From Amycolatopsis solani (GTDB lineage Bacteria; Actinomycetota; Actinomycetes; Mycobacteriales; Pseudonocardiaceae), in assembly GCF_033441515.1 (NCBI RefSeq), contig NZ_JAWQJT010000002.1, forward strand, positions 2,046,001 through 2,110,000: a stretch of DNA of 64,000 bases, written 5' to 3'. This document shows positions 53,893-64,000 of the stretch, in pieces. Made by a program: the position numbers and the translations under genes. Positions within the stretch are counted from its first letter, which is position 1, and each line of letters begins with the position of its first letter. Under the pieces are notes generated by a model. That model made no database searches and had not been told where the DNA came from. It saw only the letters and a program-made list of their open reading frames with translations.

Positions 53893-54867
53893 TCAGGCGG
53901 GCAGGCCGAGAGCGCCGGCCAGGACCGGCCAGGAGTTGTGCAGGGCCCGCTGCCAGTAGGGCCAGCTGTGCGTGCCCGGCCCGTAGTAGTCGACGGTCGC
54001 GGGAATCCCCTTGGACCGCAGCAGGTCCGTGAAGCTCTGCGAAGAAAGCAGGGCCGACGGTTCGAGGACGTCGCTCTGGCCGGGCGGATCGAGCGGGCCC
54101 GTTTGCCCGTTGCCGCAGGAGATGTAGAGGGCCGTGCCGCGCAACTGGTCGGCGTGGTCGTACGGGTTGGCGGCCGACCAGAGCGGCCGCATCCCGAAGG
54201 AGTCACCCCACAGCTGGAGGTAGTTGTAGATGCCGGCGCGGGCGAGGATGCCGATGATCCAGACCGGGATGCCGGGGAAGAGCGTGTTCGGCACCCCGCT
54301 GTAGGACGCGGCCGCGCCGAACATGCCCGGGTGCTTGAACGCGTAGGCGAGCGCGCCGTACCCGCCGATCGACAGCCCGGCGACAGCGCGTTTCGTGCCG
54401 CCGCGGTAGCCGCGTTCGACGATCTGGCGCACTTCGGCGGTGTGGAAGGTGTCCCAGTCGGGGGTGGCGCCCAGGCCGAAGTTCCACCACTTGGTGTACA
54501 TCCCGGCCGGCCCGTCGGTCGGCATCACGACGAGGGCGTCCTTGGTCGCGGTGAACGCCTTGACGTCGGTGAACTGGTCCCACGACCGGTAGTCGACCGG
54601 TTCGCAGCACCCGTGCAGCAGGAACAGCACCGGCCAGGTCCGGCTCGGCTGCGAAGCCCAGCCGGACGGCACGATCAGCCGGACCATCCCGGTGGTGCCG
54701 AGCGCGGGCGAACTGATCTTCAGGTCGACGGTCCGGGCGTCCACCCAGGTCTCGCCGACGACCTTCGCGCCGTCGTCGGCCACGGCGGGAGCGGCCACGG
54801 CCGGCGTCACACCCCCGGCGGCCACCAGCAGCACGGCCGACAACGCCAGCAAAGCCCATCGCTTCAT
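53893..54867 (-). CDS. Secreted esterase of the antigen-85/esterase-D fold
   Basis: 324 residues: signal peptide (LLALSAVLLVAAGGVTPAVA), then the PF00756 fold with LFLLHGCCEPVDYRSW, nucleophile GLSIGGYGALAYAFKHPGMF and His in YGPGTHSWPYW. Antigen 85 proteins of this family transfer mycolates between trehalose and the cell wall. GAGGAG 6 nt before the ATG. It follows the AccD4-like gene by 13 nt, so it is in the same operon as the PKS and FAAL. An acyltransferase for the PKS product is plausible; simple esterase activity cannot be excluded. Confidence 0.8.
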   Translation of the reverse strand: MKRWALLALSAVLLVAAGGVTPAVAAPAVADDGAKVVGETWVDARTVDLKISSPALGTTGMVRLIVPSGWASQPSRTWPVLFLLHGCCEPVDYRSWDQFTDVKAFTATKDALVVMPTDGPAGMYTKWWNFGLGATPDWDTFHTAEVRQIVERGYRGGTKRAVAGLSIGGYGALAYAFKHPGMFGAAASYSGVPNTLFPGIPVWIIGILARAGIYNYLQLWGDSFGMRPLWSAANPYDHADQLRGTALYISCGNGQTGPLDPPGQSDVLEPSALLSSQSFTDLLRSKGIPATVDYYGPGTHSWPYWQRALHNSWPVLAGALGLPA

Positions 54868-54880
54868 CGCGACTCCTCGA

Positions 54881-56446
54881 TCACAGGGGGATGTTGCCGT
54901 GCTTCTTCGCCGGCAGGGTCTGGCGTTTGGTCCGGAGGGTGCGCAGCGCCCGCGCCACGTGCAGCCGGGTCTGCGAGGGCGTGACGACCTGGTCGACGTA
55001 CCCGCGTTCGGCGGCCAGGTACGGGCCGCCGTGGCGTTCGCGGTACTCCTCGGTGAGCCGGCGGCGCACCGCTTCACGCCGCCCTGGCGGCAGCGCGGCC
55101 AGCTCGCGCCGGTGGAGCACCTGCACCGCGCCTTCCGCGCCCATCACCGCGATTTCGGCCGTGGGCCAGGCCAGCACGGCGTCGGCGCCGAGGTGCTTCG
55201 AGCCCATCACCGCGTAGCCGCCGCCGTAGGCCTTGCGCACGACCACGGTCACCTTCGGCACCGTCGCCTCCGAATAGGCGTAGATCAGCTTGGCGCCGCG
55301 GCGGATGATCCCGCCGCGTTCCTGGCCGGTGCCCGGCAGGTAGCCGGGGACGTCGGCGAGGGTGAGGAGCGGGATCCCGAAGGCGTCGCAGAAGCGCACG
55401 AACCGCGCGGCCTTTTCGGACGCGTCGATGTCGAGCACGCCGGCCTGGTGCCGCGGCTGGTTGGCGACGACGCCGACCGAGCGGCCCTGGACCCGGCCGA
55501 ACGCGCAGATCATGTTGGGCGCGAAGGCACTGTGCACTTCGGTGTACTCGCCGTCGTCGACCAGCGCGGCGACCAATTCGGCCATGTCGTAGGTCCGGTG
55601 CGGCGAATCGGGCACCAGCCGGTCGAGCTCGAGGTCGGCCGGCGTGACGACGGGACTGGTGTCGTCGGCGTACTCCGGGGCGAGGTCGAGGTTGTTCGAC
55701 GGCAGGTAGGCGAGCAGGGTCTGCACCCACTCGACGGCGTCCTCTTCGGACACTGCCCGGTGGTGGGCGTTACCGGCCACTTCGGACTGGACGGCCGCGC
55801 CGCCGAGCTCCTGCGCGGTCACCCGCTCGCCGGTGACCGCGTGCACGACGTCCGGGCCGGTGACGAACATGTGTGAAGTCCCGTCGACCATCACGGTGAA
55901 GTCGGTGATCGCGGGCGCGTAGACGGCGCCGCCCGCGCACGGGCCCATGATCATCGAGATCTGCGGGATGACCCCGGAGGCGTGGGAGGTGCGGCGTCCG
56001 AGTTCGGCGTAGTACGCCAGCGAGACGACGCCCTCCTGGATCCGGGCGCCGCCGGAGTCGTTGATCCCGACGACCGGGCAGCCCAGCGACAGCGCGAGGT
56101 CCATCACCTTGAGGACCTTCTCGCCGGAGACTTCGCCCATGCTGCCGCCGAAAACGCTGAAGTCCTGCGAGAACACGCAGATCTGGCGCCCGTCGACGGT
56201 GCCGTGCCCGGTCACCACGCCGTCGCCCCAGGGCCGGTTCGCGTCCATCCCGAACTCGGCGCACCGGTGCCGCGCGAACTGGTCGAGCTCGACGAACGAG
56301 CCGGGGTCCAGCAGCAGCGCGATCCGCTCGCGCGCGGTCAGCTTGCCCTTGGCGTGCTGCCGGTCGACGGCCCGCTTTTCGGCGATCCGCACGGCTTCGT
56401 CCTGCCGGGCGGCGAGGTCGGCGATCCGGAACGCCGTCTCGTCCAT
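54881..56446 (-). CDS. accD4: Acyl-CoA carboxylase carboxyltransferase subunit, AccD4-like
   Basis: 521 residues, matching AccD4/AccD5/PccB in size. Biotin-side and CoA-side carboxyltransferase motifs include GKLTARERIALLLDPGSF, INDSGGARIQEGV, MGPCAGGAVYAPAITDF and TLADVPGYLPGTGQERGGIIRRGAK. It would load an acyl-CoA with CO2 to make the PKS extender unit; the biotin-carrying subunit lies elsewhere. ATG 56446 shares its A with the PKS stop (TGATG). The AccD4 assignment rests on operon context with FAAL and Pks13-like genes, not on substrate-specific residues. Confidence 0.8.
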   Translation of the reverse strand: MDETAFRIADLAARQDEAVRIAEKRAVDRQHAKGKLTARERIALLLDPGSFVELDQFARHRCAEFGMDANRPWGDGVVTGHGTVDGRQICVFSQDFSVFGGSMGEVSGEKVLKVMDLALSLGCPVVGINDSGGARIQEGVVSLAYYAELGRRTSHASGVIPQISMIMGPCAGGAVYAPAITDFTVMVDGTSHMFVTGPDVVHAVTGERVTAQELGGAAVQSEVAGNAHHRAVSEEDAVEWVQTLLAYLPSNNLDLAPEYADDTSPVVTPADLELDRLVPDSPHRTYDMAELVAALVDDGEYTEVHSAFAPNMICAFGRVQGRSVGVVANQPRHQAGVLDIDASEKAARFVRFCDAFGIPLLTLADVPGYLPGTGQERGGIIRRGAKLIYAYSEATVPKVTVVVRKAYGGGYAVMGSKHLGADAVLAWPTAEIAVMGAEGAVQVLHRRELAALPPGRREAVRRRLTEEYRERHGGPYLAAERGYVDQVVTPSQTRLHVARALRTLRTKRQTLPAKKHGNIPL

Positions 56447-59400
56447 CACCGCACCCCCGTCCCGAGCCGCGCGGCGAGCGCGGCGGCCAGCGCCGTCACG
56501 TGCGGCGGGTCGATCATCGACACGTGGTCACCGAGCACCCGCACGACGTCGAGGGCGGGGCAAAACGCGTCCCAGCCGAGGGTGTCGTCGGTGCGCAGGT
56601 ACCGCGGGTCGAGCGCGGTGGTCAGCGGGTGCGGGTCCTGTGCCCGCAGCAGCACCACGCGCCCGTCGTAGCGCGCGGGGGTGTACCGCTCGGCGACCCG
56701 GGCGTCCACATAGGACTCGTACTGGTGCCGCAGCACCCCGGCGCCCAGATCCGGCACGAGCTCGGTCAGCTTCGCCATCACCCAGCGGATCTGGGCGTCC
56801 TCGTCGAGCCGCGTGAGTTCGTTGCGTGGCACGGAGAAGGGCACCCCGTACGTCCGCGAGACGTGGTCGGCGAACCGGTCGAAGCGGTCCAGCAGCAGCT
56901 CTTCCGCCGAGGTGCCGGGCGCGGGCAGCGGCAGGATGGTGTCGATGAGGAACACCAGTTCGGCGCCACCGAGGTGCCGCGCGGTCTCGTAGGCCAGGCA
57001 GCCGCCGAACGACCAGCCGCCGAGCCGGTACGGGCCGTCCGGCTGGATCTCGCGGACGAGCTCCGCGTAGCAGGCGGCCTTGGCCTCGACGGTGTCCTCG
57101 TCGTCGATCCGCTCGAACCCGTACACCGGCTGCCCTTCCGGCAACAGCCGCACGAGCTCGCGGTACACGCTCGCCCGGCCGCCCGCGGGGTGGAACAGGA
57201 ACACCGGATCGCCGACACCGTCCCGCAGCACCCGCACCGGCCCGCCACCGTGTCCTTCGAGCTCGGGCCGCACCAGCTCGGCGATCGCGGCGACGGTCGG
57301 GGTGTCGAACAGCCCGGCGGGCACGACGTCGAGTTCGGCGGCGAACAGCGCCCGCAACCGTTCCGGATCCCCACCGGCGGCGAAGAAGTCGTCGTGCACC
57401 CCGGGTTCAGGACCGCCGACGGCGGTCCGCCAGTGCCGCGCGACCCACCGTTCGGCCGGATCCCGCGGCCCGGTGACAACCCGTCCGGCCGGCGCGGCCG
57501 CCCCGAACCCGGCCTGCTCGGCGAGGTGCGCGGCGAGTTCGTCGAGGCTCGCACCACGCAGCAGCAGCGGAATCGGCAGTGGCAGGCCGAAATCCCGCTC
57601 CACGGCGCCGCGAGCGCGCATGGCCGAAAGCGAGTCCAGCCCGAGCTGGGTGAGCGGCACGTCCCGCTCGACTTCGGCGAAGCCCAGCAGCCCCGCGATG
57701 AGCCCGGCGAGGTGGTCGGCGATCGCGGCCCTGGCCCGCTCGGGTGGTTGTCCTCTTAGTATTTCCAGACCATCCCAAGTGGACTGTTCACGGGGTTTGA
57801 ACAGACCGAAGAACGGTCGTTCGGCCAGCCGTGGGAACATCTCGAGGACGGCTTCGGCGTCGATCCGGGCGACCCCCGTGTCCCGCCGATCGCTCGTCAG
57901 AACGGCTTCGAGCGCGGCCAGGGCTTCTTCGGTCCCGAGCGGGGTGAGCACCGGATTAGCCGACCCGGCCGCGGCGCCGACCTCGCCCCAGGCACCCCAG
58001 TTGATGGTCGCGGCGGGCAGTCCCTGAGCCCGGCGCCAGGCGACGAGCGCGTCGGCCCAGGCATTGGCGCCGGCGTAGGCGGCCTGCCCGGGCGATCCGA
58101 ACAGCGCGGCGGCGGAGGAGTAGACGAGCCACCAGTCCAGCTCGACCCCGGCGGTCGCCTGGTGCAGCCGCCAAGCCCCGAGCGCCTTCGGCCGCCAGAC
58201 GGCGTCGAGCGCCCCGGAATCGAGGGTGATCGCGGCCCCATCGGCAAGAACACCGGCGGCGTGCAGCACCCCACGAAGCGGCACACCCCCTTGCCCGGCG
58301 GCCGCGACGAGCTTCTCGGCGATGCCGGGTTCGGCGATGTCACCGGACACCACGAGAACTTCGGCACCGAGCCCGCCTGAACCGGCGGCGTCTCGCTCCT
58401 CGGCCGCACCCGGCTCGGCACGCCCCACCCCGAAGCCGAGTTCCGCCGGGTCAGCCGTACGGCGGCTGCTCAGCACTACCCGCGTCGCCCCGTGCTTGAC
58501 CAGCCACTTCGCCGCCACCAGTCCGAGGCCGCCGAGACCGCCCGTGATGATGTAAGCGCCGTCCCGGACCGGTTCGCGGACCGGGTCGCCGAGGTCGGGA
58601 CGGGTCAGCCGCCGGGTGTACCTCACACCGTCGCGCCACGCGATCTCGTCGTCCGGCGCGTCCGCGCGTATCTCGTCGCGCAGCCGGGTGAAGTTGTCGA
58701 AGTCGGCCAGCGAGACCCGCAGTTCCGGGTGCTCGAACGCGAGTACCCGCACCAGCCCGCGCACCGCAGCCGTGCCGGGATCGCCTGCCTCGCCAGGGCG
58801 GACAGCCTGCGCGCCCGTCGTGACCAGCCACAACCGGGGCGGCGCCGGCAGTTCGGCCAGCTCCGCGACGATCCCCGCCAGCGTCTCGACCAGCCGCGCG
58901 GCGGACTCGGGGTCCGGGCCGCCCGCCGGGTCGAGGCGGGCGATCACCGCGGTCGGTTGGCCGTCTCGCACCGATTTCGCGAGCGCCGCCCGGTCGGCGA
59001 GGCGGGCGGTGTCCAGCTCGATCCAGTGGTGCTCGCGCTCCGGGGCTTCGGGCAGCTCCGCCGGCTGCCAAGCCGCTTCGAGCAGGAGCCGTCCGAGCGC
59101 CGCGTCGCGGAAGCGGCGGCAGTAGACGTCGCGGAACTCCACCAGGACGACGTCCTCGGCGTCGACCAGCTGGACGCTCCCGAGCAGGCCGTCGCCGGAC
59201 GGGCCGACCACGGCGTCCACCCGCACCCCCCGGCGCGGCTCGCCCGCGACAATCACCTCGCCCACGGAAAGCGGCAGGTAGAGGGCGTCCGCCGCACCGA
59301 CGGCTGCGGCCAGCGCGTGCAGGCAGGCGTCGGCGAGGGCGGGGTGCAGCACGTACGCCGGGTGGTCGGCTTCGGGCAGCGCGATCGACGCCGACGCGCG

Positions 59401-62400
59401 GCCGCCGGTGGCCACCACCCGGCGCAGGCCGCGGAACGCCGGGCCGTAGGACTGCCCCAGCTCCGCCAGCGCGCGGTAGACGTCGACGGGCTCCCCGTCG
59501 ACGGCACCGAACGGCGGCGACGGCGTCCCGCCCGTCCCGATCCGCGCCGTCGCGTGACGGACCCACTCGCCGGACGCGGACCTGGCGTGCACGCTCAGCT
59601 CGCCGCCGGTCAGGCTGGTCGTCACCTCGGTGTGCTCGCCGAGCGGCAGCACTTCCCGCAGTTCGAGGTCGTGCACGTGCCGTCCGGCGGCCAGCGCCAG
59701 CTCGAGGAACCCGGTCGCCGGGAACACCGGCTGGTCCCGCACAGTGTGGTCGGCCAGCCAGGGCAGCAGCGCGGTGCCGACGTCGGCGCGCCAGAGGTGC
59801 CCGCCGTCCGGGTGTTCGATGTGGACACCCAGCAGCGGGTGACCGCCAGCGGCGCGGACGGGCCGCCGTGGCCAGAACCGTTCGTGCCGCCAGACGGGCC
59901 CGGGCAGCTCGACCGGCACCGACCGCGGCCGCGCGGCGAGGACGCCGGGCAGGCCCAGCACGTGCAGCCGGGCGAGGCTGGTCAGGAACGCGGCCCGTTC
60001 GTCGGCCCGGCGGCTCCCCGACGGCAGTCCGAGCACCCCGGCCTGCTCGATCGCGGCCAGCGCGACGGGGTGCGGCGCGATCTCGACGAAGACGCTGTGC
60101 CCGTCCCCGGCCGCGGCGGCGAGGGCCTGACTGAACCGCACCGGACGGCGCAGGTTCGCGGCCCAGTACTCCACGTCGAACGCGGGCGGCGTCCGAGGAT
60201 CGTCGAGAACGCTGCTGTAGCAGGGAATCCCGGCGGTGCCCGGGGTGAGCCCGGCCAGCTCTTCGCGCAGCCGCCCGAGCACGGCGTCGACGGCGGCGGA
60301 GTGCCCGGCCCCGCCGACGGGCAGCCGCCGCGCCAGCCTGCCGAGCCGTTCGGCGTGCTCGACGAGCGCTTCGACCTGGTCGGCGGGCCCGCTGACGGTG
60401 CACTGGGTGGCCGAGGCGTACACCGCGATGGCGACCTCGGGAAACTCGCCGAGCTCGGCGGCCGACAGCTCGACGACGGCCATCGCCCCCTCCCCCGACT
60501 GGTCGAGTTCGGCGAGCAGCCGCGCCCGCGTGGCCATCACTCGCAGACCCGCGGCGGCATCCAGCGACCCGGCCACCACAGCCGCGGCGACCTCCCCCAT
60601 GGAGTGCCCGAGGACGGCGGCCGGGGTGACACCGTGCGCCCGCCAGAGAGCGGCGAGGGCGAGTTGCACGCCGAAGAGGGTGAGCTGGGTCGCGGCCAGG
60701 TCCGGCAGGTCGCGGCCGAGCGCTTCCCGCAGGGAGAACCCAGCTTCGGCGCGGAAGACGGGATCGAGGGCATCGATCTCGGCACGGAAAGCGGGCTCGG
60801 ACTCGAGGAGGAGACGGCCCATGCCGGACCACTGCGAGCCGTAGCCGGAGAAGACGAAGACAACGCTGGGCTCGCCGGTGAGGTTCCGCGCTCCAGCCGG
60901 GCCAGCAGTCTCACCTGGCTCAGCCGCGGCACCCGGCCGGGCTGCCCCACCCGGGCCACCAGAGCCGGCCGAGCCCGCTGGCCCAGCCACGACACCCCGC
61001 CCGGCCGCCAGCTCGCGCAGCCCCGCCACCACTTCCCCGCGGCTCTCCCCCACCGCCGCGCCGCGCGCCGGCAGGTGCTCACGCCCGTGGGCCAGCGTTG
61101 CCGCGACCGCGCCGAGCGGTACCTCGCTCTCCTCGAGCGAGTCCGCCAGCTCGCCGGCCCGCGCCCGCAGCACCTCCCCCGAACGAGCCGACAGCGCGAA
61201 AACCTGCGGCCCCGCCGACTCCGCCCGCGCCGGGAACGCCGCGGCCGGCCACTCCTCGAGGACCACGTGCGCGTTGGTCCCCCCGAACCCGAACGCCGAC
61301 ACCCCGGCCCGCGCGGTCCCGGAATACCTCGGCCACGGCGTCCCCTCCGTGACCACCCGCAGCCCGCTGAAGTCGATGTACGGGTTCGGCGCGTGGAAGT
61401 GCAAGCTCGCCGGCAGGCGCCGGTGGGTCAGGGAGAGCACCACCTTGAGCAGGCCGGCGATCCCGGCGGCGCCTTCGAGGTGCCCGAGGTTGCTCTTGAG
61501 CGAACCGAGCAGCAGCGGGCGATCCGCGTCGCGTCCGAGCACCGCCGAGAGTGCCGCCGCCTCCAGCGGATCACCCAGCGGGGTGCCGGTTCCGTGCGCC
61601 TCGACGTAGTCCACAGTGGATGGATCGATTCCCGCGTAGGCGTCGCGCAAGAGGGCGGCCTGTGCCTCCGGGTTCGGGGCCGTCAGCCCGTTGGAGCGGC
61701 CGTCCGAATTCACCGCGCTGCCGCGCACCAGTGCCAGCACGCGATCGCCGTCACGCCGGGCCGCGCGCAACGGCTTCAGCACGACCACGCCGCAGCCCTC
61801 GCCGCGGGCGATGCCGTCCGCGGTCGCGGCGAACGGCTTGCAGTGGCCGTCGGCGGCGAGTACCCCGGCGCGGTGGAAGCCGGCCGTGATGGCCGGGGAC
61901 AGTAGCACGTTCACCCCAGCGGCGAGCGCGATTTCGCTCTCGCCGCCGCGCAGGCTCCGCACCGCCTGGTGCACCGCGACCAGCGACGACGAGCACGCCG
62001 TGTCCAGTGTGAGGCTGGGTCCGCGCAGGTCGAGCAGGTACGACAGCCGGTTCGCGGCGATGCTCGCCGCCGCGCCGGTCCCCGACCAGACGTCGACCCC
62101 CGCGACGTCGGTCATCGTCAGCGAGCCGTATTCGGTGGCCGACAGCCCGACGAACACGCCGGTCCGGCTGCCGCGCAGGCCGGACGGCGGGATCCCGGCG
62201 TGCTCCAGCGCCGCCCACGCGACTTCCAGCAGGATCCGCTGCTGCGGGTCCATCGCCTCGGCTTCGCGCGGGGTGATGCCGAAGAACGCCGCGTCGAACC
62301 CGGCGACGTCGTCGAGGAAGCCGCCCCGCGCCGGCAGTCCGGCCAGATCCTCGGCGGGGGCGAAGGTCTCCCAGCGACCCTCCGGGACGTCGCCGATCGC

Positions 62401-62735
62401 GTCCCCGCCGTCGTCGAGGAACCGCCAGAACGCCGCCGGGGATTCGATCCCGCCCGGCAGGCGGCAGCCGAGGCCGATGATCGCGATCGGCTCGCCGGCT
62501 TCCCGTATCGGCTCAGGAACCCGCTCGGACTCCACTGTGGACAGATGGGTGGCGAGCGCGGCGATCGTCGGGTACTGCCAGACGAGCGTCGGCGACAGTG
62601 GGCGGCCGACGAACCGGCCCAGGTCGGCGGCGAGCGCCGTCGCGTCCCGAGAGGACAGTCCCAGTTCCTGGAGGGGCCGGTCGGCGTCGACGTCGCCGAG
62701 CCGGGCGAGCAGCCAGGCACGGATCCCGGCCGCGT

Positions 62736-62739
<4 letters not shown>
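56446..62739 (-). CDS. Pks13-like type I PKS: ACP-KS-AT-DH-KR-ACP-(carrier)-TE
   Basis: 2097 residues. N-terminal ACP with LGLSSRDA (Ser30), near-identical to Pks13; KS with Cys249, His382, His420; AT with GHSMGE (Ser713) and a GAGHS specificity motif at 810-814; DH with His998 and Asp1137, but Asp instead of Gly in the HxxxGxxxxP motif; KR with GGLGGLG and Tyr1555; ACP with LGLDSL (Ser1703); a degenerate carrier with GGDP where GGDS is expected (Pro1792); TE with GWSFGG (Ser1910) and His2072. Pks13 (about 1730 residues) lacks DH and KR. GTG start overlaps the FAAL stop. It should condense an AMP-ligase-loaded fatty acid with a carboxylated acyl chain and reduce the product. Confidence 0.88.

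Positions 62740-64000
<1,261 letters not shown>

Noticed and set aside
58492..61905. A 1137-codon open frame on the plus strand opposite the PKS (and similar long frames at 4766-8326 and 31534-35103)
   Set aside because: These are mirror images of GC-rich genes: low-complexity Arg/Gly/Pro/Ala/His composition, no domain motif, and a clear real gene covering the same DNA.

Overview
The window is very GC-rich, densely coded actinobacterial chromosome. GTG starts, 1-11 nt start/stop overlaps, F420 enzymes, steroid-catabolic genes and a MsiK-style sugar ABC cassette without its own ATPase all fit. The gene content and the intergenic inverted-repeat families best match Pseudonocardiaceae, most likely Amycolatopsis; this is inference from sequence alone. 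I saw no rRNA, tRNA, CRISPR array, prophage or insertion sequence. No gap between genes exceeds about 190 nt.

Layout. 1-244: 5' end of a SIR2-like gene cut by the window edge. 0.3-3.5 kb: APC permease, divergent TetR regulator and DmpA/BapA-type aminopeptidase. 3.6-12.5 kb: secreted alpha/beta hydrolase, then a five-gene leftward operon (sugar-binding lipoprotein, two permeases, GH127 beta-L-arabinofuranosidase, secreted clan-A glycosidase) facing a LacI regulator across a 20-bp palindrome. 12.5-14.8 kb: TetR regulator, class II aldolase and PfkB kinase. 14.8-20.9 kb: a tightly coupled operon (double Lrp regulator, NodB-fold deacylase, MHS transporter, SDR, ketopantoate-reductase-like enzyme, M20 carboxypeptidase) of unknown substrate. 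21.0-25.0 kb: fprB plus an AurF-like diiron oxygenase, then a membrane adenylate cyclase. 25.0-35.1 kb: alcohol dehydrogenase, a serine protease-nuclease fusion, GntR/VOC pair, TerC, TetR, an ECF-like sigma factor with zinc finger, and a GAF regulator with a flavin monooxygenase.

35.1-49.8 kb holds most of the lower (rings C/D) steroid-degradation pathway: fadD3-hydratase-fadE31-32-33 leftward, fadE30-ipdF-fadA6 rightward, and SDR-SDR-echA20-ipdA-ipdB-ipdC-fgd leftward. Near-identical KstR-like palindromes lie before fadD3/fadE30 and before the second leftward operon. 49.9-51.8 kb: PucR and TetR regulators, divergent over a perfect palindrome.

52.0-64.0 kb is the most striking part. A leftward operon encodes a fatty acyl-AMP ligase, a 2097-residue PKS that starts with a carrier protein, an AccD4-like carboxyltransferase, an antigen-85-fold esterase and a lipase, with a cutinase beside it. 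This is the gene set of the mycobacterial fadD32-pks13-accD4/fbp/Rv3802c mycolate locus. Here, however, the PKS also has ketoreductase and dehydratase domains, and the genus suspected is not known to make mycolic acids.
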